Notes: a model not told the origin generated them from the letters alone. A DNA stretch of 64,000 bases from Limihaloglobus sulfuriphilus (GCF_001999965.1 NZ_CP019646.1:3804358-3868357), one strand, 5' to 3'; positions 54,542 to 64,000 are shown, counted from the stretch's first letter. Program-made: numbers and translations.

Positions 54542-57097
54542 ATGACTGAAAACATCAAAAGATACATACTCACGGCGATACTTTTATCAATGGTTTTAAC
54601 CGCCGCGGCTTCTGCCGTTACATATCCTACAATTTATAAATGGGATTTGCGGTTAACCTACTCCTGGACGCGCAATCTGCAGTACGATACGCACCATATG
54701 GCGGTCGGTCTGCAGGGACTTGCCAATCGGGAAGCTCCCCGCGTATTCCTTATATTTGACGATAATGACGAGATATGGTTTAACAGGATCACAGAAGAGG
54801 GCGGCGTCTGCCACGGCTGGAATGTTGTAAACATTAACAATATTCAGCATTATATCGAGCTTTTATCGCCGTATGCTGATGGTGTGGTTCTCTATGATCA
54901 GTCCCCTGATACGGGGGTGATTTCAACGAGCCTTGTCGCAACCAGCGCGGCGGCGGCCCAGGGCTGTATCGCCCTTAGAAATGATCCCAACAGCGGCGTG
55001 TATAAGATGCTGGTAACCAACTCTACCGGGCCGCAGCTGCCGGTAAAGATTGACCTTACCGGCAAATTCACCGGCTCGGGAACCATCTGGGGAACATCAA
55101 GGCAGTCAACCGGAAGCGCCAAGTGCGATGCGTATATCTGGCTGGTAGAGAACTATATCAAGCAGGGCAAATGCGATCCCGCCAAGCTGGTCTATAATAT
55201 GGACTTGTGGGGGCTAAAGCCCGAGGTTCGCCTCGACCATGCTCAGCTTAGAAACCTTGATTACGCGTTCAGCCGCAAAGCGGTGTGTTTTGAGCTCTCT
55301 CCCTGGGGCGATGAGCCTGCGACAGATGATCCGGGCCAGCCGGTGGGAACAGACCTTGAGACTTTTAAAGAGATACTTGATGAGTGCAACGTCCAGACCG
55401 GCCAGAGTGAAATGATAAAGTTCTGCGGTTTTGTCAACTGGGCGTATAAGTACACTGACTACGCAAGCGTTGGCGGCTCACACCCGCCGGTAGCTTCAGA
55501 GTGGGAGATAGTCAGGGTTATCAGCGCCTACAACGCATATATGGAAGGCGATGCGCTCGATATGACATACGTGAGCAACACTTCGTTCTACAACGGGCTA
55601 AAACCCGCTCTTTCGCAGAACCGCTATGTCCAGAATCCGGCTCCAGGCTATCAGGATCTCGTTGACAGGGGCTTCATCGATTCTGCCGGCAATGTGGTTG
55701 ATAACAATTATATTATGATGTATCTGGGCGATTATGACCAGGTATCATGGATGCTTTACTGGCTCGGCTGTGACCGCTGGCAAGACGCCCAGAGGGGCAA
55801 TGTATATTGTAACTGGGCCCTGACGCCGAATTCGTTTGACAGGGCGGGCGTGGCGATGGATTACATGTACCGCACAAAATCCGAGAGGGACTTCTTCACC
55901 GGCGGCGATACGGGCGCGGGCTATATTCACCCCTCTCAGCTATACGGCCAGCGGTATCCTTCCGGCTATTCCAGCGGGGTTGATATCTGGCAGAAGCACT
56001 GCGAAGATTATTACCGTATATTCGATTATTCGATCACCGCCTGGATGCTTAATGCCGGCAGCGGGCCGCTGAAACTCGAACACGCCGATATGTACGCCCC
56101 GTTCAGCGGCGACGGCATCGGCTTCAACGACGACCTGAATTCGCCCATTCTGCGTTCTAATGTACCGGTGATTGAAAGAAACGGCCCGGATATCTACAAC
56201 GATAATATACAGGCTTCAGCACTCGGGATAACTCCCAACTCGGGCGTTAACTTTCACTGGTACCGCAGTATTCTGCTTTATCCGAATAAACTCAAAGAGC
56301 TTGAGGACGAATGCAATAGTTTAGGCTATGACTACCAGTTTGTGGATGCCTTTACGTTCTATTACCTCCTGCGGCATCATCTCGGCGGGAATAACCACTA
56401 CCGGGCAAGCTGGACGGGCGACGATATCCCCGATATTCTGGAAACTTCGCAGACTTACCCCGCCCGAATCACGGTTAGAAACGACGGCTGGGACAGCTGG
56501 TCAAGAGAATCCAATTACTGGCTTGCTTACACGATAGTTCCCCGCGGCGTTGAGCCGGAACACGCCGATTATGACAGCAGGGGCAGGTTCGGCATCGCAG
56601 AGGGTACTGTTGTAAACAGTGGCGAGAGCTTCACTTTTGATGTCGATATAGCCGCACCTTCACAGCCCGGAGAGTACGATATTTATTATGATATGGTCAG
56701 GGACGGGATTACCTGGTTCTCTGTGGCAAACAATATCGAATGGAAACAGCCGCTCACGGTTGTTGACGATGTATATACAGTGGATACAGACGGTGACGGT
56801 ATGCCGGATGTAACTGAGAATGAATACGGCCTGCTGTTCTGGCACCCGGACGACGGTGTCTGCGGCGATGCCGGCTACCTCGAGGCGGATGTATCCGGCG
56901 CCGACGGCTCTCCGGACTGCTATGTCGATATAAATGATATTAAAAAATGCACCTGGTACTGGCTTTCACAGGATCAGGATTGCGATATAACCGGCCCGCA
57001 GCTCTCACCTGACGGGGTGGTAAATATTTATGACATTGCCGTCATTGCATCTCAATGGCTAAGATGCAATGACCCTCAGAACATTAATTGCTGGTAA
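54542..57097 (+). CDS. Secreted GxGYxYP-family protein 2 with dockerin-like tail
   Basis: 851 residues from ATG 54542, signal peptide [19 protein letters not shown]-terminal domain with [20 protein letters not shown]; the family motif appears as GAGYIHP (about residue 460). Near residues 640-750 a beta-sandwich ([28 protein letters not shown]). The C-terminus has two dockerin-like segments, [13 protein letters not shown]...[16 protein letters not shown] and [18 protein letters not shown]. It is the intact counterpart of the remnant at 6952-7440. Putative glycoside hydrolase. Confidence 0.85.
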
Positions 57098-57117
57098 TTT
57101 TTATATGGAGCAGTAAA

Positions 57118-57948
57118 ATGAATAAAAGAAAAGCATTTACACTAATCGAACTTCTTGTTGTTATCTCTATCATAGCACTTTTGATGGCGATCCTGATGCC
57201 GGCGCTTGCCCAGGTTCGCAAACAAGCCCGCCGTACTGTCTGTTCAACGAATCTGCATAACTGGGGTATCGCCCTCAACGCGTATTCGGCGGATAATAAC
57301 GGCAAACTTCTAAGCTCGTATCGGCCGTCCTTGTATAATGGACCGATACCGGGGATAACTTTCCTCGTTAAGCAGACCGGCTATCACTGGACAAACAATT
57401 TATATATGGGTGCCATCACGCCGTATATCCCCGGTTTTGACCTGGATAAAAAGGAGTTCAGTCCGGCGTGGATTTGTCCCTCTGGTGCTTTGGATAAGAC
57501 AAAATTGTTCACTGAGTGGAAATCGCACATGGACCAGTCGCCGGAGCAGCTCCAGCGTATCTGGTTCCCGACAAGCTACGCCTATTTCGCCAGAGCCGAT
57601 CAGTGGGGCAAATACTGCACAGAGCCCCAGGAGCTGACCGGCAGACAACTCTCGAGTAACAAGATTGTCATGGCGGACAATATCTACCGCTGGCACGTGG
57701 ACGGCTCGTGGTGGTATAACCACGGCAAGACCGGCGGCTCGGTTCATGATATCCGGTTCGGCAAAAATGTTGTCATTGGCGAGCCGCAGATTATAGGTAA
57801 CAACCAGCTCTTCGGCGACGGGGCGGTTATATGGAAAAGCGAATCCGAGTTTGATCCGGAACTCATGGACAGGTGCGACCCGGACGTTCGACAAACATAT
57901 TCATCAGGCACAACACCGAACCTGGGTGCGGATACGACGTTCTGGTAA
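57118..57948 (+). CDS. Pseudopilin-like protein of the planctomycete type
   Basis: 276 residues from ATG 57118 (GGAG upstream). Type IV pilin/pseudopilin N-terminus [20 protein letters not shown], then [20 protein letters not shown] and [19 protein letters not shown], as in the abundant DUF1559-like pseudopilins of planctomycetes. The rest is a globular domain, with [19 protein letters not shown] near the end. It is probably anchored and displayed through a type II secretion-like system. Located between a GxGYxYP gene and a sulfatase, so it may help to bring the enzymes and substrate together. Confidence 0.85.
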
Positions 57949-58039
57949 AATCCAGCTCCGCGGCAATTACAGCATAGATGTTGTTTGTATTTTATTGGCT
58001 TTGAGTCTTATTTAATGGAAATTGTTTAAAGGCAGTGTA

Positions 58040-59629
58040 ATGAAGACCATCTCACGCAGAGTATTTCTACGTTCGACCGCTGTAAGTGCGGCGGCATATA
58101 GTTTTCTTGGTTCCCAAACATCTCGAACTCTGGCCCGGGGCAAAAAAACAACGAAAGTAAGCGATGCCGCGGCTAAACTCGGCAAAGACGACCGGCGGCC
58201 AAATGTAGTGTTTGTTTTAGCCGATGATTTTGGATACGGCAGCCTCAACTGCACTGGCGCCGACCCTGCTCTTGTGAGAACGCCGAATATTGACCGGCTT
58301 GCCCGAGAGGGGATAAAATTCACACAGGCCAGCACAAATGTATCCCTTTGTTCGCCATGCAGATACAGCCTCATGACCGGCGAGTATCCCTGGCGTGAAG
58401 GCGGCCTGACGTACGGTGTGGTAGAGTTAAACGCGCCTCTCCTGCTCAAAACTGACCGCAGGTCGCTGGCCAACGTGTTTCAGGATAACGGCTACCAGAC
58501 CGCGATGATCGGCAAGTGGCATTTAGGTTACGGAACTAAACAGACTACGCCGGAGACTTTTTCTAAAGACCTAAACCCCGGCCCGCTGGAGGTGGGTTTT
58601 GACTATCATTTTGGAGTTCCGCATAACCACGGAGCAATGCCTAATGTATATGTCGAGAATCACAGTGTTTACGGCATCCGCAGCGACAAAGTCTCGCCGT
58701 ACAGCCGCTCATTCTACGGAGTGGAATACTGGGGGATTGACGCGCCGCAGCGTGTAGATGAAAACATAGAACAGGATTTGACTGACAAGGCGATCGACTG
58801 GCTCAGGCAGTGTGATAGAGAAAAGCCGTTCTTTATGTATTTCGCGGCAACGGCAATACACCATCCCATAACCCCCTCGCCGTATATGCGGGGCATGAGT
58901 GATTGCGGGCCTTACGGTGATTTTGTTCAGGATCTTGACCATTCAGTCGGCCAGCTCTTCCAGGCGCTTGAGTATATGGGCGTTGCCGATAATACGCTGT
59001 TTATTTTTGCCGGCGACAATGGCGGCGATCCCGGCCCTGCCAACGGCCCGGGCAGACGCGCCATGGCGGCAGGGTTTGATATAAACGCACCGTTCAAGGG
59101 GCATAAGCATACAATCTGGGAGGGCGGCCACCGTGTGCCCTTTATCGCCAGATGGCCCGGTTTCATACCTCAGTCAAGCAGCTCAGACGCGATTGTGAGC
59201 ATGAATGATGTGTTCGCGACACTTGCCGAGCTTGTTGAAGGCCAACCGCCGCAGGGCGATGTAGCGCCGGACAGTTTCAGCTTTCTTGAAGCTATGCTAA
59301 AACCGGACGGGGCATCGGGCACAGGCAGAAAGTCGATAATAAACGGAAACCACGGCGGCATGTTAGCCATCCGCAGGGGCTCATGGAAGTATATTGAGGG
59401 CAAATACCCAGAGGCGACACCGAAAAACCGGCGGATTCCGGATAATATTACCCGGCCGCAGCTATACAACCTTGATAACGACATTAAAGAAGAGAAAAAT
59501 GTGATTGAGCAATTCCCCGAAATTGCCGAGAAACTTCAGCTGGAGCTCGACGCTATCCGGGCCGGCAGCTCCGAAAGAGAGCTGATGAAAAACAAAGGTG
59601 CGGCTTTTAATCTGCCCGAATTCAATTAA
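58040..59629 (+). CDS. Tat-exported sulfatase
   Basis: 529 residues from ATG 58040. Twin-arginine signal SRRVFLRSTAVSAAAYSFLG. Sulfatase domain: metal-binding VVFVLADDFGYGSL, the formylglycine site NVSLCSPCRYSLMTGEYPWR and later the AGDNGG metal site and GHKHTIWEGGHRVPF. In the formylglycine motif the usual C-x-P-S/T/A-R is C-S-P-C-R, a second cysteine in place of Ser. It cleaves sulfate esters, presumably on an algal or animal glycan. No maturase gene is present. Confidence 0.92.
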   Translation: MKTISRRVFLRSTAVSAAAYSFLGSQTSRTLARGKKTTKVSDAAAKLGKDDRRPNVVFVLADDFGYGSLNCTGADPALVRTPNIDRLAREGIKFTQASTNVSLCSPCRYSLMTGEYPWREGGLTYGVVELNAPLLLKTDRRSLANVFQDNGYQTAMIGKWHLGYGTKQTTPETFSKDLNPGPLEVGFDYHFGVPHNHGAMPNVYVENHSVYGIRSDKVSPYSRSFYGVEYWGIDAPQRVDENIEQDLTDKAIDWLRQCDREKPFFMYFAATAIHHPITPSPYMRGMSDCGPYGDFVQDLDHSVGQLFQALEYMGVADNTLFIFAGDNGGDPGPANGPGRRAMAAGFDINAPFKGHKHTIWEGGHRVPFIARWPGFIPQSSSSDAIVSMNDVFATLAELVEGQPPQGDVAPDSFSFLEAMLKPDGASGTGRKSIINGNHGGMLAIRRGSWKYIEGKYPEATPKNRRIPDNITRPQLYNLDNDIKEEKNVIEQFPEIAEKLQLELDAIRAGSSERELMKNKGAAFNLPEFN

Positions 59630-60027
59630 AAACGTTTGAGACCTTTTAATCCAGCGGTTATTCTGTGTTTTTGCTTGATACAGTGTATTGTTGTAACCGC
59701 TCCATTATTCTTCACTTGTTTATCAATATTATACGAATGCCAAACAAGTGAAGAACGGCTCTGATGTGCGGTTTTGGTGGTATCCAGCCGTTTTCTGGTG
59801 TTTTTGTTGTGAGCCGCAGAAATCACCCCTCTTAAACCACAAAAATTCAAACACGCCTGTTACAATGTTTAGTAAAGCCAATAATAAAACTACAGAAAAG
59901 TCACACACACCGCCGCGGGGCAAACGGAATTGAGTTGTTATTGGCGATTTTTTCTTTATAATACAGCCGATAATCGCAGCCAGATGTCTGTGTTAATTAT
60001 AATGATAAGTTTTATAAGAGTTTACGT
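59630..60027. other. Intergenic region with a diverged Y repeat and a hairpin
   Basis: No gene. GCGGTTA (59654-59660) and TAACCGC (59694-59700) around a CAGTGTATTG centre match the second hairpin of the Y unit. It is followed by a perfect 14-base inverted repeat, TTCTTCACTTGTTT (59708-59721) and its complement (59742-59755). GTTTGAGACCTTTTAAT at 59634-59650 resembles an R-element end. The lptB promoter should be near 59950-60000. Confidence 0.6.
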
Positions 60028-60762
60028 ATGATATTGCTTGAAACACAAGGCCTTGTCAAGATGTATTCCGGCAGGACAGTCGTTAATAAGGTTTCGATTG
60101 CGGTTGAAAAACAGTCCATCGTAGGTCTGCTCGGTCGCAACGGTGCCGGCAAGACGACGTCTTTCCGCATGTGCATCGGGATGGTAGTGCCGGAGGGGGG
60201 CAGTGTTATTTTCAACGGAAATGACATTACTAAAATGCCTATGTACAAACGTGCCAGGCTTGGTATGGGCTATCTCTCACAGGAGCCGAGTGTTTTTCAG
60301 CGCTTAACGGTACTTGAGAACCTGATGGCTGTTCTTGAAATAATGAAGCTGAAACGCTCGCAGATGCTTGAAAGGGCCGAGAGTCTGATAGAAAGGTTTG
60401 CCCTTACAGAGGTTATAAACAGTCAGGCGAGGTTTCTCTCCGGCGGTGAACGCCGCAAACTTGAGATCGCACGGGCAATGGTTACAGACCCTTCGCTGAT
60501 ACTGCTCGATGAACCATTCAGCGGGGTTGATCCGATAGCGGTGGAGGAGCTCCAGGAAGAAATAAAGAAACTTGTTGAAACCGGCGTGAGCATTCTGATA
60601 ACTGACCATAATGTAGAACGTACACTTGAAGTCTCGGACAAGGCGTATATAATGGATCATGGCAAGGTCATAGCCTCAGGTGCCCCTGCGGAGATCATCA
60701 AAGATGAGCTGGTTCGCAAAAGCTATCTGGGCAGGACATTTAAAGGTGATGAATTCGATTAA
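60028..60762 (+). CDS. lptB: LptB, ATPase of the lipopolysaccharide export system
   Basis: 244 residues. Walker A LLGRNGAGKTT, Q-loop YLSQEPSVFQRLTVLENL, signature RFLSGGERRKLEIARAM and Walker B LILLDEPFSGVDP. LptB drives extraction of LPS from the inner membrane with LptFG. Its presence implies a Gram-negative-type outer membrane. Overlaps def by 14 bases. Confidence 0.92.
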   Translation: MILLETQGLVKMYSGRTVVNKVSIAVEKQSIVGLLGRNGAGKTTSFRMCIGMVVPEGGSVIFNGNDITKMPMYKRARLGMGYLSQEPSVFQRLTVLENLMAVLEIMKLKRSQMLERAESLIERFALTEVINSQARFLSGGERRKLEIARAMVTDPSLILLDEPFSGVDPIAVEELQEEIKKLVETGVSILITDHNVERTLEVSDKAYIMDHGKVIASGAPAEIIKDELVRKSYLGRTFKGDEFD

Positions 60763-61315
60763 GCAGAGTATCAATACAAAAAAAATGCAGAAAATAGATA
60801 TAGATAAATGTAAACTGACTTTCTGGCCGGCGGATGTGCTCAAAAAACCGGCCGAGCCGGTAGAAGAGATTAACGAGAATATCCGGTCCTTCGTCTCTAA
60901 AATGATAGAGATAATGATTGAGTCCAAGGGTATCGGACTGGCAGCTCCGCAGGCCGGCGTCGGGCTGAACATATTTGTAGTCTCACTTGAGGGCACAGCC
61001 GAAGATGCCCGGGTATTCATAAATCCCGAGTTAAAACCGTTCGGCAAAACAACCGCCATGCAGGAGGGCTGCCTGTCATTCCCGGGCATGTACCCGACAA
61101 TCAGACGGCCTTCCCATGTAAAGGTTACCGCCCTGGACGTTGAGGGAAACGAGTTCACCGAAGAAGCCGACGGCCTGTACGCCAAATGCCTTCAGCATGA
61201 ATACGACCATCTCCAGGGCACAACCATAGCCCAGAGAATGGGTAAACTCGGGCGCATCAAATTCCGAGACCGGCTAAACGAGTTAGAAGAGAAGTACGGG
61301 GGCGATGCACAGTGA
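60749..61315 (+). CDS. def: Peptide deformylase
   Basis: 188 residues from ATG 60749, with AAAGG just before it; ATG 60785 is an alternative that would avoid overlap. The three motifs are GIGLAAPQAGV, EGCLSFPG and QHEYDHLQG, which bind the metal through Cys and two His. It removes formyl groups from new proteins. It pairs functionally with fmt next door and overlaps fmt by 4 bases (GTGA). Confidence 0.95.
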   Translation: MNSIKQSINTKKMQKIDIDKCKLTFWPADVLKKPAEPVEEINENIRSFVSKMIEIMIESKGIGLAAPQAGVGLNIFVVSLEGTAEDARVFINPELKPFGKTTAMQEGCLSFPGMYPTIRRPSHVKVTALDVEGNEFTEEADGLYAKCLQHEYDHLQGTTIAQRMGKLGRIKFRDRLNELEEKYGGDAQ

Positions 61316-62268
61316 GGATAGTCTATCTGGGCTCAAGCCACTTTGGAGTGCACTGCCTTGAGATTCTCAAAGACAGCCGCCATGAATTGGCGCACATAAT
61401 CACCCAGCCCGCGCATAAAGCCGGCAGGGGCAGGAAGTTAAAACCCACAGATGCCGCGGCTTGGGCAGCGGATAACAATATTGACTGCACAGAGGCGGCA
61501 GATATAAACTCGCCGGAAATCATGGATCTGGCAAGCTCTCTAAATCCGGATATCTACGTTGTTATAGCGTTTGGCCAGAAAATCAGCCAGGGGTTCATCT
61601 CTACAGCCCGCTACGGCGCGATAAACGTCCACGCGTCCCTGCTGCCCAAATACAGGGGTGCTGCTCCGATTAACCGTGCAATTGTCGAGGGTGAGACTGA
61701 GACGGGTGTTACGATAATCACGCTCGCAGAGAAGATGGATGCCGGCAAGATGCTCGGCAAATCGGTTATACCCATAGAGCCCGATGATAACGCCCAGACA
61801 ATACATGACAAATTAGCTCTTATCTCCGCGCCGCTGCTGCTCAAAACGCTCGACGATATTGAGTCCGGCACCGCCGTCTATGAAAATCAGGACGAGAGCA
61901 AGGTAACCTTCGCCAAGAAACTGCAGAAATCTGACGGCAATATCAACTGGCAGCAGCCTGCTGAGGCAATCTGCCGGCATATTCGCGGCTTCTGGCCGTG
62001 GCCGGGGGCTTTTACGAATTACGTTGTAGCTAAAACCGGCAGGTGTTACAAGCTCACGATTGCAGACGCGGCTGTCGCTGATGATGACCCGAACGTTGAG
62101 ACACGGGTTCCGGGCCGCTTTGATACCAATATGAATGTAATCTGCGGAGAGGGCACCCTCAAGATAAAATCCGTAAAGCCCGCCGGCAGCAGACGAATGG
62201 ATTTTCAGGCGTTTCTCAATGGCCGCGAAACCGGCCCGGATGATCTTTTTATGGATGTAGGTTTTTAA
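61312..62268 (+). CDS. fmt: Methionyl-tRNA formyltransferase
   Basis: 318 residues with GTG start in the def stop. Hydrolase-like domain with YLGSSHFGVHCLEIL, and the INVHASLLPKYRGAAPINRAI motif with the catalytic residues, TGVTIITLAEKMDAGK; the C-terminal tRNA-binding domain from ~205 contains RGFWPWPGAFT. It adds the formyl group to initiator Met-tRNA. Confidence 0.95.
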   Translation: MRIVYLGSSHFGVHCLEILKDSRHELAHIITQPAHKAGRGRKLKPTDAAAWAADNNIDCTEAADINSPEIMDLASSLNPDIYVVIAFGQKISQGFISTARYGAINVHASLLPKYRGAAPINRAIVEGETETGVTIITLAEKMDAGKMLGKSVIPIEPDDNAQTIHDKLALISAPLLLKTLDDIESGTAVYENQDESKVTFAKKLQKSDGNINWQQPAEAICRHIRGFWPWPGAFTNYVVAKTGRCYKLTIADAAVADDDPNVETRVPGRFDTNMNVICGEGTLKIKSVKPAGSRRMDFQAFLNGRETGPDDLFMDVGF

Positions 62269-62280
62269 TGGAGGTTAAAA

Positions 62281-63657
62281 ATGCCTCTTAGCCCGCGGCA
62301 GGCATCAGCAAAACTGCTTTCTGAGCTGGATTTTTCCAAGATTAACGTATCCGGGCTTCTCGAGCTCTATTCAGGCAGGGTCACAGACCAAAAACTCCTC
62401 ACTGAGCTGGTTTATGGTGTTGTGAGAAATACACACATGCTTGATGCCGTCATAGAAAAATCCGCATCAATAAATAAGAATAAGTGCAAAGCGTTTGTGA
62501 TGAATCTTTTACGCGGCGGCTGTTATGAAATGCTCTTTTGCGGCGGCCAGCCTCTTTACGCGACGGTAAACGAAACGGTAAAAGCGGCAGGCAAAAGACG
62601 AGAGCGGGGATTCGTAAATGCCGTGCTGCGCAACATATCCAGAAATATAGATGGGTTTGTAAGTATTGAAGAGCCGGATACATTCAGTTCGCGGCGTGTT
62701 CCGGTTGATGCCGGCAATAGTGTTATCTTCAAATCCGATGTATTCCCCGACTCGCATAAAGACAAGGCCGGCTGGATTTCACAGGTCTTTAGCCTTCCCC
62801 GATTCGCTGTTGAGGGCTGGATAAAAGATTATGGTTTTGACAAGACAGTGAGCATTGCTTTGGGGCTTAACCGCAGGCCGTCGATTTACCTGAGGGCCAA
62901 CCGGTTAAAAACAGACGCTCAATCTCTGTGCGAGCTCATGCGTGAAAGGGGTATTCACGCAGAGAAGGTGACTTGTACTGAAGAGGGTGAAGAGTGGTTT
63001 GGTGATTTTATATCGGTCGTTTCGCCCGGGCGGGTGAGTTCGCTGCCCGGTTTTGACGAGGGCCTCTTTACCGTGCAGGATTTAACCGCCGGCCGGCTCG
63101 CCCATATAATAGCCCCCAAGCAAGATGATATTATCGTTGATCTCTGCGCTGCCCCCGGGACTAAAACAACTCATCTTGCTGAGTTGATGTCAGGAAAAGG
63201 CAAAATTTACGCTGCTGATATCAACCCGACACGTGCAGAGAAAATAATTCCCGCCGCTCAGCGCCTTGGCCTACAAAATATAGAAGTTATGGATTATCAG
63301 AGCCTGTTGTCATCGATTCCTGAGATAAAACCCAGTATAATATTGCTTGATGTTCCCTGTTCAAATACCGGTGTAATGGCCAGGCGGACAGAGCTTCGTC
63401 ACAGGCTGAGTGAAAAGGGCATCAAGTCGCTGATAAAAACCCAGCTGAATATCCTTCAAACCGCCGCGGATAAGCTGAATTATCCATGCAGATTGTGCTA
63501 CAGCACCTGTAGTATCTCAAAAATGGAGAATAAAAGGGTTATTGAACAGTTTATCACCAAAAATCATAGTTGGAAACTTACCTGTGATTCATTGACGCTG
63601 CCGTCTTGTTTAAATCCCGATTTTGACGGTGGTTATGTTGCTTTGTTGTCTCGGTAA
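62281..63657 (+). CDS. rsmB: 16S rRNA m5C967 methyltransferase
   Basis: 458 residues. N-terminal NusB-like domain (SPRQASAKLLSEL, LTELVYGVVRNTHMLDAVIE, RERGFVNAVLRNISRN), then a SAM-binding methyltransferase: VDLCAAPGTKTTHLAELM, IYAADINPTRAEKI, LLDVPCSNTGVMARRTELRH with the motif IV Cys, and CYSTCSISKMEN with the catalytic Cys. Preceded by TGGAGG. Last gene of the lptB-def-fmt-rsmB row, just before the origin. Confidence 0.94.
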   Translation: MPLSPRQASAKLLSELDFSKINVSGLLELYSGRVTDQKLLTELVYGVVRNTHMLDAVIEKSASINKNKCKAFVMNLLRGGCYEMLFCGGQPLYATVNETVKAAGKRRERGFVNAVLRNISRNIDGFVSIEEPDTFSSRRVPVDAGNSVIFKSDVFPDSHKDKAGWISQVFSLPRFAVEGWIKDYGFDKTVSIALGLNRRPSIYLRANRLKTDAQSLCELMRERGIHAEKVTCTEEGEEWFGDFISVVSPGRVSSLPGFDEGLFTVQDLTAGRLAHIIAPKQDDIIVDLCAAPGTKTTHLAELMSGKGKIYAADINPTRAEKIIPAAQRLGLQNIEVMDYQSLLSSIPEIKPSIILLDVPCSNTGVMARRTELRHRLSEKGIKSLIKTQLNILQTAADKLNYPCRLCYSTCSISKMENKRVIEQFITKNHSWKLTCDSLTLPSCLNPDFDGGYVALLSR

Positions 63658-63892
63658 TCTGCTTTTTGAGCGGGTTTTCCGCAACTCGTTTCCACAGGTT
63701 TTCCACATGTTGCCTTTACGGTGTGCAAAACCTGTCCATAAAAATTTTTTTTCATGTGTAAATTACTGTATCCTCTCCATATGTAGTATGTGGAAAGATT
63801 ATCCCAATAAAGCCTGTTGCAAACATCTCTGTTTTTCATAACATCAGTGCTGTAATTAGAGGACATTTGATACAAGAAAAACGGTAAGTAAC
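63658..63892. other. Putative replication origin (oriC) upstream of dnaA
   Basis: 235 bases between rsmB and dnaA with near-consensus DnaA boxes (consensus TTATCCACA): GTTTCCACA (63688), TTTTCCACA (63699), CTTTCCACA on the minus strand (63789-63797) and TTATCCCAA (63799). An AT-rich stretch with ATTTTTTTT lies between them. Position next to dnaA is typical of bacterial origins. Confidence 0.65.
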
Positions 63893-64000
63893 TTGATTCA
63901 ACAAACTGCGAAAATATCAACACTCGCCGCGTTTAGAAACTCCCTCAAAAAGAGGGTCGGAGAACAAAAAGTCTCGACCTGGTTTGGAAAGAAAACCGGT
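63893..64000 (+). CDS. dnaA: DnaA N-terminal part, 3' end outside window
   Basis: Frame is open from TTG 63893 to the end. The 36 residues include FRNSLKKRVGEQKVSTWFG, which matches DnaA domain I (the helicase-loading, self-association domain), with the conserved W in TWF. No ATG or GTG lies between the upstream stop (63857) and this TTG. The ribosome binding site is weak. Confidence 0.7.
   Translation, partial: MIQQTAKISTLAAFRNSLKKRVGEQKVSTWFGKKTG

Overview
The window reads as chromosome of a free-living anaerobic or facultative Planctomycetota bacterium, most likely class Phycisphaerae (Sedimentisphaerales-like). That placement is inferred from the combination of PEP-CTERM proteins, dockerin-type tails of the form DVNGD..DFTDY..ISANWL on secreted proteins without any visible cohesin, Tat-exported sulfatase and phosphoesterase, GxGYxYP-family proteins and a DUF1559-style pseudopilin. 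No rRNA, tRNA or CRISPR array was seen. The right edge runs into the start of dnaA, so the replication origin probably lies at 63.66-63.89 kb.

Region by region. 0-6.8 kb: the umuDC error-prone polymerase operon and a DUF4139 gene, separated by a recent ~2 kb tandem duplication carrying a broken umuC 3' end, a truncated DUF4139 gene, three copies of a ~310 bp inverted-repeat element (here called R) and arrays of a 203 bp hairpin-rich repeat (here called Y). 7-18.5 kb: housekeeping and metabolism: a decayed GxGYxYP gene, a zinc-ribbon protein, ribBA, a lipoprotein, an isochorismatase-like hydrolase, an ABC-F ATPase, a HAD phosphatase, a nucleosidase and a paaK/ACT gene pair repeated twice. 18.5-21.2 kb: a second nest of Y and R repeats, in the opposite orientation, next to an AT-rich two-gene cassette whose first gene has lost its start. 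21.2-26.3 kb: a sigma-54 activator with a Glu at the phosphoacceptor position, a lipoprotein, pnp and rpsO. 26.4-29.9 kb: an intact ISAs1-family element with a divergent passenger gene, then a DUF4143 ATPase behind twin palindromes, then palindromic repeats. 30-36.3 kb: pyruvate dehydrogenase (E2, a fused alpha-beta E1, DeoR-type regulator, E3).

36.4-59.6 kb is the accessory centrepiece, a locus for secreted glycan-directed proteins. It holds three small PEP-CTERM proteins on the minus strand. On the plus strand are two dockerin-tailed proteins built from 3 and 5 copies of what appears to be the same ~150-residue module, two GxGYxYP-family proteins, a GH38 alpha-mannosidase, a Tat metallophosphoesterase, a sulfatase, a pseudopilin and a GntR/LacI-type regulator. 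One module thus seems to be displayed through two different C-terminal sorting tags. An ISL3-family element has jumped between the promoter and the ribosome binding site of one PEP-CTERM gene, and its own transposase is split by a 12-A run that suggests slippage or decay.

60-64 kb: lptB-def-fmt-rsmB, then the putative origin and dnaA.

All family assignments come from reading motifs in the translations; no database search was run.
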